Shown here: positions 1-4,050 of the stretch, one piece after another | Layout of the letters: the number at the start of each line of letters is the position of its first letter | Position numbering within the stretch: position 1 is the first letter of the stretch | NCBI GenBank assembly: GCA_036514635.1 | Contig: DATBWU010000397.1 | Coordinates: 1-5,452, forward strand | Length of the DNA: 5,452 nucleotides | DNA from: DASSFZ01 sp036514635 | GTDB taxonomy: Bacteria; Chloroflexota; Anaerolineae; Fen-1058 | Reading direction: 5' to 3' | Made by a program: the position numbers and the translations under genes | Notes under the pieces: generated by a model | What the model was told of the DNA's origin: nothing | The model's database searches: none | What the model saw: the letters and a program-made list of their open reading frames with translations, nothing else

Positions 1-739
1 CCCGCCGGCGCCGGCCGACCGGTAGGTGTCGATCTTCAAATCGGCAGGGTTGATCAGGACTTCCTCCGTAGCGTGCACCTGGGGATAGATTTCGACCAGG
101 GCGAAGGAGGTGTGACGGCGGTGGGCGGAGTCGAACGGGGAAAGGCGAACCAGGCGGTGGACGCCGCGCTCGGCGCGCAGGTAGCCGAAGGCGTACTCGC
201 CGACCACCGAGATGGTCACGTTGCGGATACCGGCTTCTTCGCCCTCCAGCTGATCGAGAATCTCAGTCGTGTAGCCACGGCCTTCGGCCCAGCGCAGGTA
301 CATGCGCATGAGCATAGCTGCCCAATCCGCCGCATCGATGCCGCCTGCGCCGGCGTGAATGGCCAGGATGGCATCGCCGCGATCGTGCGGGCCGGATAGC
401 AGCAATCGGAACTCGTTGTGCTCGAACTCCTTTCGGATCGCCTCGACTTCGCTCGTCACATCCTCAACCAGGGATGGATCCGTTTCGGCCAACTCGATCA
501 GTTCCCGCGCCTCATGTGCCCGACGCGCCAGCGCCGTCCAGTCGTCGACGTCGGACTTCAGCGCGGTAATCTCACGCAGCGTCGCCTGCGCTGCCTGCGG
601 ATCATTCCAGAAGTCCTGCGCGCTGGCCTGCTTCTCTAGCGCGGCAATTCGCTCGCGTTTACCCGCGACTTCAAAGGCGCTCCAAGACGGAGTCGATCTT
701 CGCAATCAATTCGGTCAGTGTTGCTTTCAGCTCATCCAT
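1..739 (-). CDS. prfB: Peptide chain release factor 2 (RF2), 5' part, with programmed +1 frameshift; runs off the left edge
   Basis: RF2 recognises UGA and UAA in the ribosomal A site and triggers peptidyl-tRNA hydrolysis. Translation starts at ATG 739-737, with SD GAGG (746-749) six bases upstream. It reads 22 codons to an in-frame TGA (673-671), then continues in the +1 frame from GAA at 672. The joined product has 246 visible residues. The post-shift part has FWNDP (43-47), HAGAGG (128-133) and DWAAMLMRMY, as in class I release factors. The stop-recognition tripeptide is SPF (200-202), the RF2 type rather than the PxT of RF1, followed by RRHTSFA. The window ends inside the catalytic loop: YRSAGAGG (239-246) is seen and the Q of GGQ would be the next codon. 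About 120 C-terminal residues are missing by comparison with the usual ~365. The gene lies 220 bp downstream of ftsY on the same strand. Identity is very secure. Confidence 0.96.
671..683 (-). promoter_or_regulatory. RF2 programmed +1 frameshift site
   Basis: On the minus strand the sequence is GGAG-CGC-CTT-TGA-A. The slippery CTT (676-674) is codon 22, the in-frame TGA (673-671) is codon 23, and an SD-like GGAG (683-680) lies exactly three nucleotides before CTT. The Escherichia coli site has the same layout (SD-like run, three nucleotides, CTT TGA). In the known mechanism, scarce RF2 makes the ribosome pause at UGA and slip +1 from CUU to UUU, so RF2 limits its own synthesis. The zero frame meets TAA shortly after the TGA, and the +1 frame has stops before the site (for example TGA at 729-727), so neither frame alone encodes the protein. 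The base after the stop is A, whereas E. coli has C. Confidence 0.95.
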
Positions 740-745
740 AGTCTA

Positions 746-765
746 CCTCGCCAGACAGAGATATA
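746..765 (-). promoter_or_regulatory. Candidate prfB -10 element and Shine-Dalgarno
   Basis: Reading leftward, TATATC (765-760) could be a -10 hexamer. Transcription would start near 753 and give a leader of about 14 nucleotides, including the SD GAGG (749-746) six bases before the prfB ATG. No good -35 hexamer lies 16-18 bp upstream. The SD is convincing; the promoter is only a candidate, and prfB could instead be read from the ftsY promoter. Confidence 0.35.
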
Positions 766-792
766 GCCGTTAAGAAAATGAATCGAAGTTTC

Positions 793-825
793 AGACTTCC
801 GAAGTCTCGGAGACTTCGGAAGTCT
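793..825. repeat. Perfect 33-bp nested palindrome between ftsY and prfB
   Basis: The arm AGACTTCCGAAGTCT (793-807) is followed by CGG and then its exact reverse complement, AGACTTCGGAAGTCT (811-825). Each 15-bp arm is itself a palindrome of AGACTTC and GAAGTCT around one base, so the heptamer occurs four times in alternating orientation. As RNA it could form one 15-bp hairpin or two 7-bp hairpins. In the leftward direction it lies about 135 nt after the ftsY stop and 54 nt before the prfB ATG. No T-run follows directly on either strand, so it is not a canonical intrinsic terminator. A protein-binding site, an RNA processing site or a repeat-element core are all possible. Confidence 0.85.
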
Positions 826-836
826 TGAGCGCCGGA

Positions 837-955
837 AGACACCAAGCCTCTCCATGTTTTCTTGGTGTTTCTTTGTGTCCTGGTGACTTGGTGGTGAGTC
901 TTCAGACGGTCCCTTAGATGATCTCCGCGTCTCTGTGTCGCAGTGGCTAACCACT
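837..955. repeat. Degenerate intergenic repeats (TTGGTG / CTTTGTGTCC type) with small inverted repeats
   Basis: This part of the 220-bp ftsY-prfB spacer is low-complexity and noncoding. ACACCAAG (839-846) pairs with CTTGGTGT (861-868) across a 14-base loop. From 861 to 897 the plus strand runs through CTTGGTGTTT, CTTTGTGTCC, TGGTGA, CTTGGTGG and TGA. A related variant, CTCCGCGTCTCTGTGTC, lies at 923-939. AGTGG (942-946) and CCACT (951-955) form a 5-bp stem just after the ftsY stop, too weak to call a terminator. Similar strings are familiar as dispersed intergenic repeats in environmental bacterial genomes; this is from memory and was not searched. Confidence 0.55.
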
Positions 956-959
956 CCAA

Positions 960-1871
960 TCACTCAAACAAGCCTTCGACATAGGCCTCAGCGTCGAAAG
1001 GCTCGATGTCATCGATCTTTTCGCCGGTGCCGATGTAACGCACCGGGAGTCCCAGGTCGTGGGCGACCGCGAAGACGATTCCGCCTTTGGCCGTGCCGTC
1101 GAGCTTGGTGATGATGACGCCAGTCACTTCGACGGCGTCCTTGAACTGGCGAGCCTGCGCCAGCGCATTCTGCCCGGTCGTTCCGTCCAGCACCAGAAGT
1201 ATCTCGTGCGGCGCGCCGGGCAGCGCCTTAGCGATCACGTTGCGAACCTTCTTCAATTCCTGCATCAGATTGTACTTCGTATGCAGCCGGCCCGCCGTAT
1301 CGACCAGCGCTACGTCGACGCTGCGCGCTTGAGCCGCCCGAACGGCGTCGAAAGCGATCGCGCCCGGATCGGCGCCCGGCTGCCCGCCGATCAACTCGAC
1401 GCCGGCCCGCCCGGCCCACACGTCGAGCTGCTCGCCCGCCGCCGCGCGAAAAGTATCCGCAGCCACCAGCAGCACCTTGCGCCCGTCGCGCTTGTAGCGA
1501 TGTGCCAGCTTGGCAATGCTCGTCGTCTTGCCCGACCCATTCGTTCCGACGATAAGGACCACCACCGGGTGCAACCCGTCGAGAGCGGCGGGCTGGATCG
1601 GCAGGGCGATCATCGCGCGCAGTTCCTGCTTGAGCGCAGCCTGCAGCGCATCGGCGCGCAGAATACCCTCGCGCTTCACGCGCTCGCGCAGGCGCTCGAG
1701 CAGTTCCTGAGTCGTGTCGATTCCGACATCGGCCTGGATCAGCGCCGCTTCGAGGCCGTCCCACAGTTCAGGCGTGATCTCGGTCGCGCCGAACAGCGTG
1801 GCAATGCGCCCAAACGCTGCCTTGCGCGTGCGTGCGAGCGTGTCTCGAAAGGAAACCAGTCGGTCGTGCAT
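960..1871 (-). CDS. ftsY: Signal recognition particle receptor FtsY (NG-domain GTPase)
   Basis: FtsY is the membrane-associated SRP receptor. It pairs with Ffh in a GTP-dependent complex and hands nascent inner-membrane proteins to SecYEG. The product has 303 residues. The N domain (about 1-95) carries ALIQADVGIDTT (43-54). The G domain has the full motif set: P-loop GTNGSGKTT (109-117), DTFRAAAGEQL (139-149), DTAGR (191-195), TKLDGTAKGG (255-264) and GTGEKIDDIEPF (281-292). DTFRAAAGEQLDVWA and GTGEKIDDL-like sequence favour FtsY over Ffh, and there is no methionine-rich M domain. The acidic A domain of E. coli FtsY is absent, as in many bacteria. The start is well fixed: in the same frame a TAA (1883-1881) lies only three codons before ATG 1871. 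No SD precedes this ATG, and a -10 element ends eight bases upstream, so the mRNA is probably leaderless. Confidence 0.97.
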   Translation of the reverse strand: MHDRLVSFRDTLARTRKAAFGRIATLFGATEITPELWDGLEAALIQADVGIDTTQELLERLRERVKREGILRADALQAALKQELRAMIALPIQPAALDGLHPVVVLIVGTNGSGKTTSIAKLAHRYKRDGRKVLLVAADTFRAAAGEQLDVWAGRAGVELIGGQPGADPGAIAFDAVRAAQARSVDVALVDTAGRLHTKYNLMQELKKVRNVIAKALPGAPHEILLVLDGTTGQNALAQARQFKDAVEVTGVIITKLDGTAKGGIVFAVAHDLGLPVRYIGTGEKIDDIEPFDAEAYVEGLFE

Positions 1872-1879
1872 CGCGCGCG

Positions 1880-1888
1880 ATTATACCA
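1880..1888 (-). promoter_or_regulatory. Extended -10 promoter for ftsY (leaderless transcript predicted)
   Basis: Reading leftward, TGGTATAAT (1888-1880) is a perfect extended -10 element (TG-N-TATAAT). Only eight bases, CGCGCGCG, separate it from the ftsY ATG at 1871. Since initiation usually falls about 7 bases after the -10, the mRNA should begin at or within a base or two of the start codon. There is no clear -35, which extended -10 promoters can do without. Confidence 0.7.
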
Positions 1889-1896
1889 TGTCATTG

Positions 1897-1905
1897 TGAT
1901 ATAAT
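1897..1905 (+). promoter_or_regulatory. Extended -10 promoter for the rightward GT2-moaC-moaDE-fabF unit
   Basis: TGATATAAT is a perfect extended -10 element (TG-N-TATAAT). Initiation is expected near 1912, giving a leader of about 22 nt that contains the SD GAGG (1925-1928), five bases before the ATG at 1934. No recognisable -35 is present. It lies back-to-back with the leftward ftsY promoter, the two -10 hexamers being 14 bp apart, so the two polymerases should compete for the site. Confidence 0.7.
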
Positions 1906-1933
1906 CGCTTCGGTACGATCACCCGAGGCCGAC

Positions 1934-2665
1934 ATGCACAGTCTATCCATTGTCCTACCTGCGTATAACGAAGAAGCGAATATCGCCCAGGCCGTCCAAA
2001 AAGTCTCTAGTGTGACTCAGCATCTGGGGATAGACTACGAGATTATCGTCGTCAACGACGGGAGCCGCGATCGCACGGGCGATGTGGTTCGGGAGCTGCA
2101 GGCCGCGATTCCGAATCTGAAACTGATCGAACACACTCCCAATCGAGGTTACGGCGGTGCGCTCAAGGCCGGGTTCGCTGCGGCGACGAAAGACCTGATC
2201 GCGTTCACGCCCGCCGATAACCAGTTCGATTTCAACGAGATGCGCCTGCTGCTCGACAAGCTCACGCCCGACGTCGCCCTGGTCAGCGGGCGGCGTGTCG
2301 ATCGCAAAGACAACATCGTCCGCAAGTTCAACGGCTTCGGCTGGAACCTGGTCGTGCGGATTCTGTTCGGGCCTCTGATCAAAGACATCGATTGTGGCTT
2401 CAAAGTGTTCCGGCGCGAGGTTTTGTCTCGAATACACATTGAATCCAATGGCGCGATGATCGACACCGAGATGTTGGCCGAGCTGCGGGCGCGCGGGTAT
2501 AAACTGGCTGAAGTGCCGGTGACGCACCTGCCGCGCACGGCCGGATCGCCGACGGGGGCGAATCTCAAAGTCATCGTGCGCGCCTTCCGTGACCTGTTCA
2601 AATTCCGCCTGCGCCTGTGGCGCGAGTTACGGACTGAAAAACGCGCCGTCAGCAATCAAGGATAA
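1934..2665 (+). CDS. GT2-family glycosyltransferase, polyprenyl-phosphate mannosyl/glucosyltransferase-like
   Basis: This is a 243-residue inverting GT-A glycosyltransferase. The family moves a sugar from a nucleotide-sugar to a lipid carrier such as polyprenyl phosphate at the cytoplasmic face of the membrane; the exact donor and acceptor cannot be read here. Visible motifs are IVLPAYNEE (6-14), EIIVVNDGSRDRT (36-48), NRGYGGALKAGF (70-81), the metal-site region FTPADNQFD (91-99), SGRR (118-121), DIDCGFKVFRREVL (151-164) and DTEMLAELRARGYKLAEVPV (177-196). There is no C-terminal multi-pass membrane domain; the tail is basic (FRDLFKFRLRLWRELR), which may help membrane association. The usual DxD reads P93-A94-D95, with the first acidic residue replaced. 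ATG 1934 was chosen because GAGG (1925-1928) precedes it and LPAYNEE starts where expected. In-frame upstream codons would overlap ftsY and lie upstream of the promoter. It is first in the rightward unit. Confidence 0.88.
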   Translation: MHSLSIVLPAYNEEANIAQAVQKVSSVTQHLGIDYEIIVVNDGSRDRTGDVVRELQAAIPNLKLIEHTPNRGYGGALKAGFAAATKDLIAFTPADNQFDFNEMRLLLDKLTPDVALVSGRRVDRKDNIVRKFNGFGWNLVVRILFGPLIKDIDCGFKVFRREVLSRIHIESNGAMIDTEMLAELRARGYKLAEVPVTHLPRTAGSPTGANLKVIVRAFRDLFKFRLRLWRELRTEKRAVSNQG

Positions 2666-2669
2666 GGAA

Positions 2670-2740
2670 TTCACCGCGAAGGCGCCAAGCGCGCCAAGGG
2701 TCACGGGTGATCTTTGCGCCCTTCGCGCCTTTGCGGTTCA
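2670..2740. repeat. 71-bp imperfect palindrome (hairpin/MITE-like element) filling the GT2-moaC spacer
   Basis: The left half (2670-2704, with CACCGCGAAGGCGCC) pairs with the right half (2707-2740, with GGCGCGAAGGGCGCAAAG on the minus strand) almost end to end. There are about 34 paired positions with two C-C mismatches, one bulge and a few G-T wobbles. The centre is TCAC-GG-GTGA. The left arm begins five bases after the GT2 stop and the right arm ends five bases before the moaC ATG, so the element fills the whole spacer. If transcribed, it puts a very stable stem directly in front of moaC. It resembles dispersed 'CGCCTTTGCGGTTCA' intergenic repeats known to me from environmental genomes; this was not searched. 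Confidence 0.8.
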
Positions 2741-2745
2741 AAAAG

Positions 2746-3234
2746 ATGGATGAATCCCGGCTGACTCACCTGGATGACCACGGCCACGCGCACATGGTCG
2801 ATGTCGGCGGGAAGGCGGAGACCCGGCGCGTCGCCATCGCGCGCGGCGAGGTTCATCTATCCGTCGAAACACTGAAGGCCGTCTTGAGCGGCGACGTGCC
2901 CAAAGGCGATGTCTTCGCCGTCGCGCGCATCGCAGGCATCATGGCTGCCAAGCGCACGAGCGAACTGATCCCGCTGTGCCATCCATTGATGTTGACGCAT
3001 GTCGCAGTCGATCTGGCGGCGAAGACCGATACCCTCATCGAGATCACTGCGCGCGTCGAGACGACCGGCAAGACCGGCGTCGAAATGGAAGCGCTGACGG
3101 CGGTCAGTGTCGCAGCGTTGAGCGTGTACGACATGATCAAAGCCATCCAGCGCGATGCCCGCATCAGCAACATTCGCTTGATCGAGAAGCACGGCGGCAA
3201 GAGCGGCGATATCGTGCTGGAGAGCAGCGAATAG
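2746..3234 (+). CDS. moaC: Cyclic pyranopterin monophosphate synthase MoaC
   Basis: MoaC converts the MoaA product, 3',8-cyclo-7,8-dihydro-GTP, into cyclic pyranopterin monophosphate (cPMP), an early step of molybdenum cofactor synthesis in the cytoplasm. The 162 residues match the usual length (~160). Family signatures are LTHLDDHGHAHMVDV (6-20), AAKRTSELIPLCHPL (67-81), KTGVEMEALTAVSVAAL (109-125) and YDMIKAI (128-134). K53, H79, D129 and K132 fall where E. coli MoaC has its key residues K51, H77, D128 and K131. ATG 2746 fits the family N-terminus, but no SD stands before it: the preceding bases are the end of a hairpin element. An in-frame GTG at 2707 inside the element has AAGGG six bases upstream and would add 13 repeat-encoded residues. 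I prefer 2746 but cannot exclude the longer form. The gene lies 57 bp before the molybdopterin synthase fusion, which uses its product. Confidence 0.96.
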   Translation: MDESRLTHLDDHGHAHMVDVGGKAETRRVAIARGEVHLSVETLKAVLSGDVPKGDVFAVARIAGIMAAKRTSELIPLCHPLMLTHVAVDLAAKTDTLIEITARVETTGKTGVEMEALTAVSVAALSVYDMIKAIQRDARISNIRLIEKHGGKSGDIVLESSE

Positions 3235-3240
3235 AGACTG

Positions 3241-3289
3241 GACGTTGGAAGTTGGACGTTGGACGTTGGACGTTGGAAGTTGGAGGTTG
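3241..3289. repeat. Seven-copy 7-bp tandem repeat carrying the moaDE Shine-Dalgarno
   Basis: The spacer after moaC is a tandem array of the heptamer GA(C/A/G)GTTG, in the order GACGTTG, GAAGTTG, GACGTTG three times, GAAGTTG, GAGGTTG. The array ends two bases before the moaDE ATG. The last unit differs by C to G at its third base and, with the preceding G, gives GGAGG (3282-3286), a strong SD five bases before ATG 3292. The preceding bases GAGACTG (3234-3240) may be a decayed eighth copy. As the SD is in the last unit, copy-number change would not alter its distance from the start codon. Confidence 0.92.
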
Positions 3290-3291
3290 GA

Positions 3292-4011
3292 ATGCGGGTC
3301 GATGTTCAATTGTTCGCTACGCTGAAGGATCGGGCCGGGACGAAGGCGATTTCGATTGAGGTTCCCGAAGACGCTACGGTCGCGCAACTCCTCGAGCGCA
3401 TCTCCCTGGCTTACCCGGTACTCGCCGAATCGCTTCGCACGTCTATCGTCGCCGTCAATCAAGAGTTCGCCTTTGCGCCAACCCTGCTCAAGACCGGCGA
3501 CGAGGTTGCACTGTTTCCTCCGGTCAGCGGCGGATCGAACCCGCGCGAACGATTCAGGATTACCGATGGCCCCGTCGATCTCAACGAGCTGGTCGCCGAA
3601 GTGACGCTGCCAACGACCGGAGCCGTGTGCACGTTCACCGGCACCGTGCGCGGGAAATCGATCGGGCGAGAAACGGTGCGACTGGACTATGAAGCGTACA
3701 CGCCGATGGCCGAGGCGAAGATGCAGCAGGTGGCGTGCGAAATCCGCCTGCGCTGGCCGAGGATCGAAGGCATTTCGATCGTGCAGCGCATCGGGGCGTT
3801 GAGTGTCGGGGAGGTCACTGTGCTGATCGCGGTATCCGCCGGGCATCGTTACGATGGCGTCTTCGAAGCGGCGCGCTACGGCATCGATCGGCTCAAGGAG
3901 ATCGTGCCGGTCTGGAAGAAGGAAATCGGGCCACAGGGCGAGGAGTGGATCGAAGGTCGTTACCATCCGACGCAGGTTGACGCCGAGGACCAACCGATTT
4001 TTGAACCGTGA
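3292..4011 (+). CDS. moaDE: Fused molybdopterin synthase: MoaD (small subunit) + MoaE (large subunit)
   Basis: Molybdopterin synthase inserts two sulfurs into cPMP to make molybdopterin. The sulfur is carried as a thiocarboxylate on the MoaD C-terminal glycine. This 239-residue protein joins both subunits. Residues 1-81 are a ubiquitin-fold MoaD (VQLFATLKDRAG at 5-16, VAVNQEF at 53-59, DEVALFPPVSGG at 70-81) ending in the diagnostic Gly80-Gly81. Residues from about 86 are MoaE: FRITDGPVDLNEL, GAVCTFTGTVRG (110-121), LDYEAYTPMAEAKM (131-144), GHRYDGVFEAARYGIDRLKEIVPVWKKE (184-211). K202 and K209 match E. coli MoaE K119 and K126. Mycobacterium tuberculosis MoaX is a comparable fusion known to be cleaved after the glycine motif to become active, and the same is inferred here because Gly81 is internal. 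ATG 3292 is preferred over the in-frame TTG 3259 because the latter lies in the heptamer array, while GGAGG precedes 3292. Confidence 0.95.
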   Translation: MRVDVQLFATLKDRAGTKAISIEVPEDATVAQLLERISLAYPVLAESLRTSIVAVNQEFAFAPTLLKTGDEVALFPPVSGGSNPRERFRITDGPVDLNELVAEVTLPTTGAVCTFTGTVRGKSIGRETVRLDYEAYTPMAEAKMQQVACEIRLRWPRIEGISIVQRIGALSVGEVTVLIAVSAGHRYDGVFEAARYGIDRLKEIVPVWKKEIGPQGEEWIEGRYHPTQVDAEDQPIFEP

Positions 4012-4050
4012 ACCGGCCGGCTGCGTTCATCACTTCACCCCGAGGGAATC

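Noticed and set aside
671..739. prfB as a pseudogene because of the in-frame TGA
   Set aside because: The stop is part of the conserved RF2 frameshift signal and the downstream frame is intact to the window edge.
793..825. Palindrome as the intrinsic terminator of ftsY
   Set aside because: On the minus strand the stem is followed by GAAACTTCG, not a T-run, and it lies about 135 nt beyond the stop. Termination is possible but not supported by the sequence.
727..963. Small minus-strand ORFs between ftsY and prfB (75-78 codons)
   Set aside because: They consist of the palindrome and the simple repeats in translation, lack an SD, and overlap the prfB start. They are not credible genes.
1059..1904. 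281-codon plus-strand open frame antisense to ftsY
   Set aside because: FtsY on the other strand has every GTPase motif. This frame has none and no convincing start signal.
1832..1933. N-terminal extension of the glycosyltransferase from an upstream in-frame ATG
   Set aside because: It would overlap the ftsY 5' end and precede the promoter at 1897-1905. An SD and family-consistent N-terminus support 1934 instead.
3241..3289. Heptamer array as a CRISPR or coding repeat
   Set aside because: Units are 7 bp with no spacers and the length is not a multiple of three. It is a simple tandem repeat in a spacer.
2857..3993. Long open frame on the minus strand across moaC and moaDE (378 codons)
   Set aside because: It runs antisense through two genes with clear family motifs and through the heptamer array, has low-complexity sequence there (LPTSNVQRPTSNVQ), and matches no family. 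It is a GC-rich shadow.
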